This document shows, one piece after another, positions 14,613-22,880 of a DNA stretch of 64,000 nt. This DNA comes from Salmonirosea aquatica (GTDB taxonomy: Bacteria > Bacteroidota > Bacteroidia > Cytophagales > Spirosomataceae). The position numbers and the translations under genes are program-made. The notes under the pieces were generated by a model. The model was not told the DNA's origin. It saw only the letters and a program-made list of their open reading frames with translations, and did no database searches. The stretch's first letter is position 1. Each line of letters begins with the position of its first letter. The DNA is taken from the NCBI RefSeq assembly GCF_009296315.1, contig NZ_WHLY01000002.1, positions 5,864,501 to 5,928,500 of the forward strand, given 5' to 3'.

Positions 14613-15308
14613 ATGAAATCTTTAACAAAAATTAAAGAAGGGGATTCTGGAATATATAAAATCACCTGCCTTGTTTCAGGCAAAATCTACGTAGGCAGTT
14701 CGGTGAATTTGAAATCTAGGTTAAGGATTCATAGGCATAAACTAATAAAAGGCACTCACCCAAATGCTCACTTGGCTTCTGCATTTAAAAGGTATGGCGC
14801 TGAATCCTTTGTTTTTGAAGTGGTAGAGTTTGTTGCCAATAAATATGACTTACAGTCAAGAGAACAGCATTGGATAGATAGTACCGATTGTTGTAATCGC
14901 GCCATTGGGTACAACGTCGCTATCAGCGCAGAAAATCGAGCCTTGTCTGACGAAACAAAGCGCAAGATGTCTGCAATAGCTAAAAAAAGGCCAAGTTCTT
15001 ACTATGACTATGCACGCGAACTATACAAAGGCAGACCCATACCATTGGAGCAGCGGGCTCAAATTTCAAATTCTCTTAAAGGTCGAAAAATTACCGCTGA
15101 ACAGGAAAAGAATCGAGTAGATGGTTTATGCAAAAACGTGTACATCCTTCAATCTCCTGATGGTGAAATACACCAAACCATCAACCCATCTCAGTTTGCA
15201 AGGGACAATGGGTTGATGGTTGCTCATATTTATGGAATGAGAGATGGTAATCGAAAAAGCACAAAAGGATGGAAACTGATCGACGTAAAACCAAGAATCC
15301 AACCATAG
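14613..15308 (+). CDS. GIY-YIG homing endonuclease (SegA-like, NUMOD)
   Basis: The 231-residue product has GIY at 13-15 and YVG at 26-28, an Arg in KSRLRIH (about 36) and the catalytic Glu at about 84 (SREQHW). Two NUMOD3-like DNA-binding motifs follow (SDETKRKMSAIAKKRP and LEQRAQISNSLKGRK), then a C-terminal NUMOD1-like helix unit (PSQFARDNG...GWKLI). It is AT-rich against GC-rich flanks, a sign of recent arrival. Its stop abuts a truncated DUF5131 frame, so it seems to have inserted into that gene. The ATG at 14613 follows the operator; an upstream ATG at 14571 lies inside it. Confidence 0.85.
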   Translation: MKSLTKIKEGDSGIYKITCLVSGKIYVGSSVNLKSRLRIHRHKLIKGTHPNAHLASAFKRYGAESFVFEVVEFVANKYDLQSREQHWIDSTDCCNRAIGYNVAISAENRALSDETKRKMSAIAKKRPSSYYDYARELYKGRPIPLEQRAQISNSLKGRKITAEQEKNRVDGLCKNVYILQSPDGEIHQTINPSQFARDNGLMVAHIYGMRDGNRKSTKGWKLIDVKPRIQP

Positions 15309-15551
15309 GGAAATGACACCGGAAACTACCGCTACCGCCCCTGTGATATTGAATGGATCCGGTATCTGGTGGACGAGCTGGTCTGGAATGAGATTCCGGT
15401 CTTCGTCAAGCAGCTGGGTACCCACCTGGCCAAGCAGTACGGCCTCAAAGACCGGCACGGCGGGGATATGGACGAATGGCCGGACAGCCTCAACAAACTG
15501 AAAGTGCGTGAATTCCCCAACCCCGTCACCCCAAACGATATACCTGTTTAA
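15309..15551 (+). pseudogene. DUF5131 (phage Gp37/Gp68) gene, C-terminal remnant
   Basis: The frame opens directly after the endonuclease stop and reads GNDTGNYRYRPCDIEWIRYL, then IPVFVKQLGTHLAKQYGL, then RHGGDMDEWP and VREFP. That is the C-terminus of DUF5131 proteins, a radical-SAM-like phage family of about 240 residues. Only the last 80 residues remain, with no start codon, and no N-terminal part is found upstream. The junction falls in the normally conserved G-E-S-G-N-D-T-G motif, as expected for a homing endonuclease targeting a conserved site. Confidence 0.7.
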
Positions 15552-15554
15552 CCC

Positions 15555-16016
15555 ATGCAACCTACCCGATACCTGATTGAGCATCCTGGCGGTGAGCTTC
15601 AACTGCTCGCTGAGGATGAAATGAAAGCTATTGTTGAGAGCGATGAAAGTTTTGATGGGTTTGTCGGCAATGGATGGACCCTTGAAGGGATCATCGAACC
15701 GCTCTCGATCATCCACCTTGAAAAGGCCCGCATGAAATGGGCCGCAGAAACCTTCCCGGAAGCCACCGCCCTAAGCAGTATCTACAAGCTGCGTGAAGAA
15801 GCCGATGCCATCGAGCAAAACCTGCTCGATGGCAAGCCTGATCCGATGGAGTACGCTGATGCGCTCATGTGCCTGCTGGATAGTGCGGGGCGGGCAGGCA
15901 TAACGCCTCTGCAAATTCTCGAAGCCTTCCAGGAAAAAATCCTGATCAACAAATCCCGGAAGTGGGTTAAGAATCCCGACAATACCTATTCACATGTCAA
16001 ACAGGATCTAATATGA
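15555..16016 (+). CDS. MazG-like pyrophosphohydrolase (DUF550 type)
   Basis: Residues 60-145 fit the all-alpha NTP pyrophosphohydrolase pattern of DUF550: KWAAETFPEATALSSIYKLR, E-E-A-D-A-I-E, then PMEYADALMCLLDSAGRAGI and a C-terminal NKSRKW with a late His. The E-E and E-x-x-D residues are the usual Mg-binding ligands. The N-terminal 55 residues are extra. Phage enzymes of this group remove particular nucleotides or alarmones. The stop overlaps the next start by ATGA. Confidence 0.75.
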   Translation: MQPTRYLIEHPGGELQLLAEDEMKAIVESDESFDGFVGNGWTLEGIIEPLSIIHLEKARMKWAAETFPEATALSSIYKLREEADAIEQNLLDGKPDPMEYADALMCLLDSAGRAGITPLQILEAFQEKILINKSRKWVKNPDNTYSHVKQDLI

Positions 16017-16306
16017 GGAACCTGCACGGAATAAAGGTCGGTACTACGGTGTACCACCTGCTGCACGGCTGGGAGGGTGTCGTCAGGGAGATCAACCCAC
16101 AGGCTGATTTTCCGCTCTGCATCGAATCGTTTAATACCCAGGACTGGTACACCATCGACGGCCGCATGTTCCCCGAAGACGTGAACCCGGCCTGGGTAGC
16201 CCAGCCACCGTTACCGATCGAGCGGGCGACCGGCCACCTGGAATTTCTTACCCAGGCAAAGAACCTGATCGATGTGGAAATTACAAGAATTACCAAGCAC
16301 CCGTGA
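16013..16306 (+). CDS. Small early protein, SH3-like start
   Basis: The 97-residue protein begins with a short barrel-like beta unit (GIKVGTTVYHLLHGWEGVVR) and ends in a helix. It is coupled to both neighbours by 4-base overlaps. Function is unknown. Confidence 0.65.
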   Translation: MRNLHGIKVGTTVYHLLHGWEGVVREINPQADFPLCIESFNTQDWYTIDGRMFPEDVNPAWVAQPPLPIERATGHLEFLTQAKNLIDVEITRITKHP

Positions 16307-16884
16307 GTCAATTTATGAATAGCAACTGGGAACCCAAGTGGGAGCCAACCCCTCCCGATGAAGCCCAAGGATTGAATGACGCATTCGCTGCTGAATACGG
16401 ATATTGCCCATTCCCCCCGATCCAGTGGAAACAGCTCCGAGCCCCTAGGCTTCCAATACCAGCTATCGATCAAACTACCGAAAATCTTAATCAATCAACT
16501 AGCCCCAATACCATGCAAGATCAAACAACCACCACCGAATTCTGGGCCTTGGTAGAACTCATGGGCCACCAGAAGATCGCCGGAAAACTCAGCGAACAGG
16601 TCCTGGGCGGATCCAGCTTCATCCGTATCGACGTACCCGAGCTACCCGACAGCCCGGCCTTTACCAGGCTGCTCACCGACAAGGCTATCTACGCCATCAA
16701 TCCCGTCACCGAAGAGGTCGCCCGCCACATGGCCCAACAGATACGAGCACAGCCGATAAATGCCTGGGATGCCAGGAAGATGTTCGAGCGGCAGCTTGAG
16801 CAATCCGGCAAGCTAATCAATATGGGGGATGATGAGGATGAAGACGATGAGGGCGACGATGGTACGTGGGACTACGGTCAATAA
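16303..16884 (+). CDS. Two-part early protein, EFWALVELMGHQ module
   Basis: The GTG at 16303 overlaps the previous stop; an ATG lies at 16315. Residues 1-70 are a Pro/Trp-rich small unit. From the in-frame ATG at 16513 the sequence EFWALVELMGHQKIAG, then RIDVPELPDSPAFTRLL and AIYAINPVTEE matches a small stand-alone phage protein found widely in phages. The translated linker (DQTTENLNQSTSPNT) looks like a normal intergenic leader, so two genes may have lost a stop between them. The tail is very acidic. Confidence 0.65.
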   Translation: MSQFMNSNWEPKWEPTPPDEAQGLNDAFAAEYGYCPFPPIQWKQLRAPRLPIPAIDQTTENLNQSTSPNTMQDQTTTTEFWALVELMGHQKIAGKLSEQVLGGSSFIRIDVPELPDSPAFTRLLTDKAIYAINPVTEEVARHMAQQIRAQPINAWDARKMFERQLEQSGKLINMGDDEDEDDEGDDGTWDYGQ

Positions 16885-16909
16885 AAGTTTCCCAAAAACG
16901 GAAAACAAC

Positions 16910-16943
16910 CCTACCCACTGGCTGGAAACGGCCTTTGGGTAGG
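16910..16943 (+). promoter_or_regulatory. Intercistronic stem-loop
   Basis: CCTACCCA (16910-16917) pairs with TGGGTAGG (16936-16943), with a further GGC/GCC pairing possible inside. No U-tract follows, so this is not a typical terminator. It may be a processing or stability element before the next gene. Confidence 0.45.
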
Positions 16944-16975
16944 TTCAAAACTGAACAAATCTTAAAATCAAATCA

Positions 16976-17581
16976 ATGAAACCGGTCGAATTCCCCGAAC
17001 AAAACCAGATCATCGCCAAAGATCAGCCGGAGTACAAGCCCCTGCCCGCCCACATCGCCCAAAATCCCCAGGGTGAAATCATCACCTGCTGGAAGCTTTC
17101 CTTCCGAGAGCGGCTGAGCCTGCTGTTCTCCGGCCGTCTGTGGCTGAGCGTGTGGACATTCCACCGCCCGCTCCAACCGCTCTTTCTGACTACCGACAAG
17201 TGGAGCATCTTCCAGCGGCCTACTAAGAAGTACGGCTCTCCCTACCGCCCTTTCAAGAACATTAGGGTCTACGGCGGAAACGCCATGCACTACGCCATCC
17301 AGATCAGCACCCGACGCTACGGCTACATCACGTTCCGGATCTTTACCCGCTCGCCTGATATCCACCCGATCATGCTCTACTGCTCTCCCAACGCCACGCC
17401 CTGGGCCTGCACATTCTACTTCGGTCCCGATCGCGACGAGCGTCTACGGGCCCGCATCCGCAAGCTCAACTTCGGACACAATTTCAGCACCGACCGGTAT
17501 GGCAGGGAGCTTCGTGCTTTGAATGAAAAGTTCTCCAGGTTCTGGGTTTCCGAGCATGATGTCGAACGCTACCACAAGTAA
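16976..17581 (+). CDS. Early protein, two fused small phage modules
   Basis: Residues 1-75 (QPEYKPLPAHIAQNPQGEII, then CWKLSFRERLSLLFSGRLWL) form a recognisable small phage protein that often stands alone. Residues 80-201 are a separate beta-rich aromatic domain (YGGNAMHYAIQIS, then ACTFYFGPDRDERLRARIRK). Function is unknown for both. It is the last gene of the early plus-strand region. Confidence 0.7.
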   Translation: MKPVEFPEQNQIIAKDQPEYKPLPAHIAQNPQGEIITCWKLSFRERLSLLFSGRLWLSVWTFHRPLQPLFLTTDKWSIFQRPTKKYGSPYRPFKNIRVYGGNAMHYAIQISTRRYGYITFRIFTRSPDIHPIMLYCSPNATPWACTFYFGPDRDERLRARIRKLNFGHNFSTDRYGRELRALNEKFSRFWVSEHDVERYHK

Positions 17582-17712
17582 GTATCCCACCCCCTACCTC
17601 AAAAGTTAACGACACCTCAGTAGTAGGGGCTAAGTAATTCCGCTGTCAGAATAATAATAAAAAAGTATATCTTGGGAGTAGGATAAATTCTAGATAATGC
17701 AGAGGCAGAACA
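17582..17712. other. Intergenic gap before accessory genes
   Basis: This 131-base AT-rich gap separates the early region from the accessory genes. I see no TAnnTTTG element fitting well and no terminator with a U-tract. Confidence 0.4.
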
Positions 17713-18378
17713 ATGGATCAGGACTCATATAAAAAAATACTCGTTGCCTGTATAGTTTTGATACTGGGCGGATTCATTTGCTACGGAACCATCCTGCTCC
17801 TCAGCTTGAAAACAGGTGTTCATGTGGCTCAGTTGAATGAGTTCTCAAATTTTGCAACCTTCAACGGCTATTTCATAAATCTGGTGAATGTACTCCTGAT
17901 CGGGTATATTTCTTTTCTGGTTTTCCGATCGACGGACACTTTCAACAGATTTCAGATGAGTCCCATTCTTGATTTCGCAGTCAGAGGCGACGACAATTGG
18001 CGATTAGTCAATTGCAGTAATGCTGCGGCGAGAAACGTAAGCATTAGGTTCTTTACGAAATACGGAGTTTCGGGGTGGATTGCCTGCTATTCGCTAAATG
18101 GAAATCAAGAGATGGAATTGCCATGGTTAAAATTTGCTGGAAAAATAGAGGTTGTATATCATGATCCAACTTTACAGCAAGCAACTTGGCTTCTGTATGA
18201 GAATCTACAGGTAGTTACCAAAAGGATTATAAATCAGAATGAGATGGATACCATTCTTAGCAGAAGGGTAAACTCCGTCAACTTATCTTTACGATACAAC
18301 CAGATATTCAGCAACATACCTTTACAGGTAGATGCATATAACCAATTTTTTATTCAAAATTTGGTGCGCTGGAATTGA
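17713..18378 (+). CDS. Membrane protein, candidate accessory gene
   Basis: The 221-residue product has two membrane helices (about residues 9-31 and 52-72) and a soluble C-terminal beta-rich domain of about 145 residues. Codon use is AT-rich and unlike the early genes. It starts a small accessory cluster with DUF4145 and DUF4236 genes. A role in superinfection exclusion or host defence is a guess from that context. Confidence 0.65.
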   Translation: MDQDSYKKILVACIVLILGGFICYGTILLLSLKTGVHVAQLNEFSNFATFNGYFINLVNVLLIGYISFLVFRSTDTFNRFQMSPILDFAVRGDDNWRLVNCSNAAARNVSIRFFTKYGVSGWIACYSLNGNQEMELPWLKFAGKIEVVYHDPTLQQATWLLYENLQVVTKRIINQNEMDTILSRRVNSVNLSLRYNQIFSNIPLQVDAYNQFFIQNLVRWN

Positions 18379-18408
18379 CTCTAAGAAATCCATAGATTTC
18401 ATTCAATA

Positions 18409-18660
18409 ATGAACAACGTATATAAGGTCCTTATCTTCAACCAAGACACCTTCGTCGATACTGCCCTGCTCGACCGGGGCCTGTACGCCACCAATACCCC
18501 CACGCTCTACGAGGAGGGTACCACGATGGACGACATCCGCCTGATGTACGTCAGCTACCATCCCATCCCTGACCTGCTCAACACCGCCCTGGCCAACCTC
18601 AACCAATGCCAGCTCCGGCGCATCGAGTTACGGTTTGTGGATGATCCTGTGTTTACTTGA
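18409..18660 (+). CDS. Small protein, unknown
   Basis: This 83-residue GC-rich protein resembles the small early phage proteins in style. It ends in a helix-strand unit (LLNTALANLNQCQLRRIELR). Its 3' end overlaps the convergent DUF4145 gene by 8 bases. Confidence 0.65.
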   Translation: MNNVYKVLIFNQDTFVDTALLDRGLYATNTPTLYEEGTTMDDIRLMYVSYHPIPDLLNTALANLNQCQLRRIELRFVDDPVFT

Positions 18661-19342
18661 TACCCTTTACCATTCGCTTCTCAATTTCTTTTGTCATTAC
18701 CTCCATTTCGATCCAGCGAACAGTAAGCTCAATGAGACCTTTCAGGTCTTCAACATCATGATCCACCCACTTTCTTATATAATGGGTTTCATCATTACCC
18801 AGCCAAACTGCCCGCTCAGCCACGAGTTTAATATTGGTGTTATCAATGTAATCATTGATACAAATCCCCAGAAATTTCTTTTTAATTTCCTCTGCTTTAT
18901 CGGCCTTAATTGAAATCAAGTAATCCTTTATTAAAAATTCTAGGGCTTTACGATACCCGACCCCACACACCTTATCAAGATTATACTGCTCGGCTTGGTT
19001 CGCTTGACCGTAAATCTCGACGAATGATTCGGATATTTTGTTAATGGTGTCAGAGAACTCAACAGTCTTGAGTGCAAAGGTTTGTATCCAGTCATAGTCA
19101 AAAACGTAATTATTTCCAGCTTTGATTACAAATGAGTATCTAGTCGAAAAGCATACCTTACAACTGGGCCTAGGGCATTCCATGAAAAGATAAATCTCCA
19201 TGCCATTGTCCGGTTCAAGAGGAATATATGAATAATTGTTTCCTTTAATTAGTGGAAACACGGAATGGTGGCACTCGGGGCACTCGTCCGGACAATCCCG
19301 AAATACTAATACTCCATGCTGTATTTCAAAACTATGAAACAT
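18653..19342 (-). CDS. DUF4145-domain protein with N-terminal zinc ribbon
   Basis: Residues 15-70 carry a Cys-rich ribbon (RDCPDECPECHH, then CPRPSCKVC). From about residue 130 the helical DUF4145 core is visible: GYRKALEFLIKDYLI, then NDETHYIRKWVDHDVEDLKG, with its typical A-x-x-x-R-x-x-L and H-x-x-x-x-W-x-x-x-D features. DUF4145 occurs at the C-terminus of some restriction subunits and in defence islands, possibly as a nucleic-acid or protein-binding unit. The gene is AT-rich and follows the DUF4236 gene on the same strand. Confidence 0.75.
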   Translation of the reverse strand: MFHSFEIQHGVLVFRDCPDECPECHHSVFPLIKGNNYSYIPLEPDNGMEIYLFMECPRPSCKVCFSTRYSFVIKAGNNYVFDYDWIQTFALKTVEFSDTINKISESFVEIYGQANQAEQYNLDKVCGVGYRKALEFLIKDYLISIKADKAEEIKKKFLGICINDYIDNTNIKLVAERAVWLGNDETHYIRKWVDHDVEDLKGLIELTVRWIEMEVMTKEIEKRMVKGIK

Positions 19343-19386
19343 GATTAATTGAGTTAACCTAATATTATTTACTTGAAAATCTGTAC

Positions 19387-20562
19387 CTACTTTTCCTTTA
19401 TAGCTTTCAGTTTCTTAATCGTCTGCTGGTAGTCACTCAATGCAGAGGAAAAAGCCTGGGCGTTCTCGTAGTTACTAAACTGATACGCCTCTCTAAGACC
19501 GGTGCTCGTCGCGAGCTGTAGTTCTGCGTAACACACTATCGGAATCTGGTAATTGTCTTTGAACCTCCTGTCACGGCTTCCATTTTTGTTCACCTTCGCC
19601 CAAGTCGTATCGATGATTCTGCTATCCGATGGCACCCTCTCCGTCTCTACGAACCGCACTGAGGAGAAAACAAAATTGAGCTCATCATACCCGATCACCG
19701 CAAACTCCACTTTACCCTTGTAGGCCACCATGAAATTAGGGTAAATATATAGGTCGGCACCATTGGCATTTTGGAAATAAAGCGGCTCGTAGTCGGATCG
19801 GATGTCTGACAGATGCTTCATTCCAATGCGCACCTGTTGTCGTTTTACTAGGGTAGAGGCTGCCGAACGTGTTTTTACCCTATCCTCCCAGTACTCACCC
19901 GTAACATCCCAAATTTTCTCCGAAGTTGTGAGTTTCCTAAAACCCTCCACCATGCGGTCATATTTGGTCTTAATGGAATCATCAAACTCAATTTCCAGTC
20001 TGACTACCGATTCTTCAAGCTGTTCCTCGAGCGCAGCAAGTACCTCTTTTTGAGACTCCAAATCCTCTTTCATCTCCTGAGCTATTGCTTTTTTAATTAG
20101 GCTGACTAAAAATACATAACTCAGGGCGATTTTTACCTTTGACCATATAATAGCTCTCTTTACCCCAGGTATGCTGTCTTGGATGCTTGTCCGCTGCTCG
20201 TGCGTTCCCAGTATCAGATCCTTGATTCCCTGCATGTCCTGGCTGGTGATTTCTTGTACATCAAGGCTGATTATATTATCAGGCAGTTCCTGGTACCCGA
20301 ATTCTCGAGGTACAAGCGTGTCCGGAAGATAGTGTTCGTTTGTGTTGGTGAGCTGATTTTTGCGAGCAGGCGTTCGCCCTCCTCCAATCCTTTCCCTGTA
20401 TGAAAGCCCTGTGCCCGGAATACTGGCGTACGCGTACACGCCGCGGTTCGAAAAATTTAGCCCAGCTCCCCTTACTCCGATCGAAGTGCTTACACCTCTG
20501 CTACTGAAATTAAGCCTCACCCCGGGGATGATTTTTACACTCTTTCTAAATCGCCAAGCCAT
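19387..20562 (-). CDS. DUF4236-domain protein
   Basis: The first 55 residues (FRKSVKIIPGVRLNFSSRGV, then GVRGAGLNFSNRGV and IPGTGLSYRE) are the signature of DUF4236, a repeat-like beta unit. A hydrophobic helix follows near residues 142-162, a coiled coil at 165-200 and a C-terminal domain of about 180 residues. The DUF4236 module is joined to many different effector-like parts, and its biochemical role is unknown. It forms a two-gene unit with the DUF4145 gene downstream. Confidence 0.8.
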   Translation of the reverse strand: MAWRFRKSVKIIPGVRLNFSSRGVSTSIGVRGAGLNFSNRGVYAYASIPGTGLSYRERIGGGRTPARKNQLTNTNEHYLPDTLVPREFGYQELPDNIISLDVQEITSQDMQGIKDLILGTHEQRTSIQDSIPGVKRAIIWSKVKIALSYVFLVSLIKKAIAQEMKEDLESQKEVLAALEEQLEESVVRLEIEFDDSIKTKYDRMVEGFRKLTTSEKIWDVTGEYWEDRVKTRSAASTLVKRQQVRIGMKHLSDIRSDYEPLYFQNANGADLYIYPNFMVAYKGKVEFAVIGYDELNFVFSSVRFVETERVPSDSRIIDTTWAKVNKNGSRDRRFKDNYQIPIVCYAELQLATSTGLREAYQFSNYENAQAFSSALSDYQQTIKKLKAIKEK

Positions 20563-20688
20563 AATGATAGAGGGTTTTAGTTGGTGTTACTTATAAAAAA
20601 CTTTGGTCACATAAAGTTTATCCTATACCCTAAATACTTATTATGAACATTTAATTGATAATAAAACCTTTCAAGCGGTACCTAAAAC

Positions 20689-20711
20689 AAAAAAGGGAGC
20701 CACCGGCTCCC
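20689..20711 (-). terminator. Intrinsic terminator of the lysis/capsid operon
   Basis: On the minus strand GGGAGCC pairs with GGCTCCC (20705-20711 with 20695-20701), followed by six T (A6 at 20689-20694 on plus). It lies 40 bases after the endolysin stop. Confidence 0.85.
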
Positions 20712-20751
20712 CCTTTGTACTTACTAAATCGAATTATACACACTAAGATCT

Positions 20752-21231
20752 CTATTCCAGCCCTGAAACGTACCGAGGCGCATCCTTTTTCCCAATGGCC
20801 CGCATGACCTGCCTCCGGTTGCGGGGGCCGAAGCTCACGTGTATCCAGCTCGGTTCCCCATGCCTGTCGGGATGCTCGGCAATACACTGGTCGAAGGGCA
20901 GCTTCAAGGCGATGATCCGCTCCATGATCTCCCGGTTGGTCACGTACAGTGACTTGATGTCAGCCGCCTGGCCCAGCAGGTGCTGGCTTGTGCTGGAAGC
21001 TCCCGGCAGCACACCATTCAGGCGCGGACACCGGTACCCGCTCGTGATGCGCAGTGGCACGTTCAGGCTGATGCGCAGGGGTTCGAGTACATTCAAGCAG
21101 AGCGCGGTCAGGTTCTCGATGATGCGGGCGGGCGGCTCAAACTGCTCCTCGAATCCCATTCTGATGGCGGTGTCCGAGTCAAGCAACTCGCCCAGGGTAA
21201 AGTGGTCGGATAAACGGTCGGTCAGTTTCAT
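20752..21231 (-). CDS. Endolysin, M15-type zinc peptidase
   Basis: The 159-residue enzyme has the zinc ligands of the M15/VanY-like fold: H84 and D91 in SQHLLGQAADI, and H131 in SWIHVSF. A preceding RITSGYRC is the usual substrate-side strand. It should cleave peptidoglycan stem or cross-bridge peptides. There is no signal peptide, so the holin-like gene upstream must let it out. It is the last gene of the late operon, just before a terminator. Confidence 0.85.
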   Translation of the reverse strand: MKLTDRLSDHFTLGELLDSDTAIRMGFEEQFEPPARIIENLTALCLNVLEPLRISLNVPLRITSGYRCPRLNGVLPGASSTSQHLLGQAADIKSLYVTNREIMERIIALKLPFDQCIAEHPDRHGEPSWIHVSFGPRNRRQVMRAIGKKDAPRYVSGLE

Positions 21232-21233
21232 GT

Positions 21234-21917
21234 TTACAAAGGCGTTGATGGTACATTGTCGTACAGGCGGGAGACGAACACCGTCCCGGCCAGGGCGCTC
21301 ATGTTGTGCACGGTGTAGGGCGGGATGATGGGCGGTTCGCTATCCGGGGTTAGGGCGTGGCCGTTGACCGAGGCCATGCCCGCCTCGATCCTGATCGTCT
21401 CGGTGTACTTGTGGTAGTGATAGGGGAACTCCATGTTCTCCAGTACCTGCACGCGCATCGAGGCAACGACGCCCAAGTATTCGTTAGATAGTAACTCTAT
21501 CTTCATTCCGGAGTATTCAATCGCACCCTCATGGCGCAAATCCTGCAAAAGCGCGTCGGTATCGAAAAAAACAGCCTGCGTAATGTCAGGGCCTTCGGAT
21601 TTCATGTACTGGCTCCTGACGTAGGTCCTGTGGACGTACAGCACCAGGTAGAGGACAATTCCAGCCTGCCAGAGCGTATCCCAGAACAGATTGAACCCCG
21701 GCTTGATGAACCCTGTACTGCATAGCACGATCCTGGCCATCGTAGTCAGAAAAAACAGAATCAGGATCAGCCAGAACAGTTTCCTTCTCTTGTTATCTGC
21801 GTTGTATAGAATGAAGATGAACGTGCCGTACAGAACAAACGTCAGCGATATGGCCATCACCAGAACCCCGATCTCGACCGGGTTCATTCTATCGAAAATG
21901 GTCTGAATCTTATTCAT
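21234..21917 (-). CDS. Membrane protein with cupin-like domain, lysis cassette
   Basis: Three membrane helices are visible (about 16-38, 47-66 and 82-98). The C-terminal 110 residues show a cupin-like pattern: FPYHYHKYTETIRIEAG, with H-x-H, E and G, then a late P-x-x-x-H (PPYTVHN). It lies between holin-like gene and endolysin, overlapping the former by ATGA. A membrane-bound cupin is not a usual lysis protein. It might tune holin timing through a small ligand, or be unrelated cargo. Confidence 0.65.
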   Translation of the reverse strand: MNKIQTIFDRMNPVEIGVLVMAISLTFVLYGTFIFILYNADNKRRKLFWLILILFFLTTMARIVLCSTGFIKPGFNLFWDTLWQAGIVLYLVLYVHRTYVRSQYMKSEGPDITQAVFFDTDALLQDLRHEGAIEYSGMKIELLSNEYLGVVASMRVQVLENMEFPYHYHKYTETIRIEAGMASVNGHALTPDSEPPIIPPYTVHNMSALAGTVFVSRLYDNVPSTPL

Positions 21918-22468
21918 GGTTCGGTCGTTTTTGCTTGGCCCTCATCATCGCCCAGGACGGCTTTCCGGACATACTTTTTAAAGGTGGAATCCAGGAACTC
22001 CTTTCGGGTCAAGTAGGTGAAGTAGAAACCGCAAATCAGGCCCAACACCATCTCGCTGGGCCTGCCGATTGAAAGCCAGCTATCCCCTGTCACGGACTTC
22101 ATTATCCCGACGACGACGAAGGTGAGTATGCAGGCAACGAAAGGCTGAAAGGCAAGAATGAGGTATCCCTTCCTTCCCATTCTCCGGGTGCTCGCCTCCC
22201 CCCTGTCCTGCCGCTCCCATTCGGCAAAAATCATAATGGCCCCATAGCAGATATTCCCGATGAACGAAATCACGGCAGGCAGGATGGAGAAGTACTCCGA
22301 GGGGAAAATACCAAACATGAACTGATTGGAGACCGCCTGCATGAGGCTGTCAGCCTGCGCCAGAATCGCACCGTATATCCCGCTGTTGGAGAAATAGGTG
22401 CCGATTGCCACCGCGTATCCGGCAATTAGCTTGGCTGCCATGTCCGTCATTGTCGTTATCCTCTGCAT
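21914..22468 (-). CDS. Holin-like multi-helix membrane protein
   Basis: The 184-residue product has about four hydrophobic helices (about 12-40, 55-82, 103-125 and 135-152) and a charged tail ending DDEGQAKTTEP. Position between the spanin-like genes and the endolysin makes holin the best call. It is longer than classical holins, and no family motif is seen. Confidence 0.55.
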   Translation of the reverse strand: MQRITTMTDMAAKLIAGYAVAIGTYFSNSGIYGAILAQADSLMQAVSNQFMFGIFPSEYFSILPAVISFIGNICYGAIMIFAEWERQDRGEASTRRMGRKGYLILAFQPFVACILTFVVVGIMKSVTGDSWLSIGRPSEMVLGLICGFYFTYLTRKEFLDSTFKKYVRKAVLGDDEGQAKTTEP

Positions 22469-22484
22469 TTTTAAGTGGGTTTTA

Positions 22485-22880
22485 TCAGCGCATGTTGATC
22501 AGAAGCGCCCCAGCCAACACCCCGGCCCCGAATCCGCGCAGGGCGGGCCTCACCCACGCCCACCGGGGTGGACGGGCCGGTGGCGGACACACGCAGGGGG
22601 CCGTCACCGGCGGCAGCTGCGCATCCACGGCCAGCTGCACCGTACGCGTGATCGTCCGCTGCCGCCGCTCGTATTCCCACTGCCGCTCGCTGACGGCCAC
22701 TCCGGCCGGAAACGGAAAGCGCTCGCCTTCCAGCATGTACACCGCACCCGGCAACGGGCTAGCGGTTGGCAGGGGTTCCTGCCGGGAGCCCGAAGCGGGT
22801 CCGGTTTGCCCGAAGCACATCCAGGGAAGGATACTCGCCGTACAGGCCAGGGTGAGCCACAGAATCGCGTTTCTTTTCAT
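22485..22880 (-). CDS. Secreted small protein, possible outer spanin part
   Basis: The 131-residue product starts with a signal-like segment (MKRNAILWLTLACTASIL), has a Pro-rich middle (CVCPPPARPPRW) and ends in a hydrophobic stretch. Its first 41 codons overlap the preceding gene in another frame, an arrangement known from Rz/Rz1 spanin pairs. The possible lipobox (LTLAC) is weak and the C-terminal hydrophobic end is unusual, so the call is tentative. Confidence 0.45.
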   Translation of the reverse strand: MKRNAILWLTLACTASILPWMCFGQTGPASGSRQEPLPTASPLPGAVYMLEGERFPFPAGVAVSERQWEYERRQRTITRTVQLAVDAQLPPVTAPCVCPPPARPPRWAWVRPALRGFGAGVLAGALLINMR

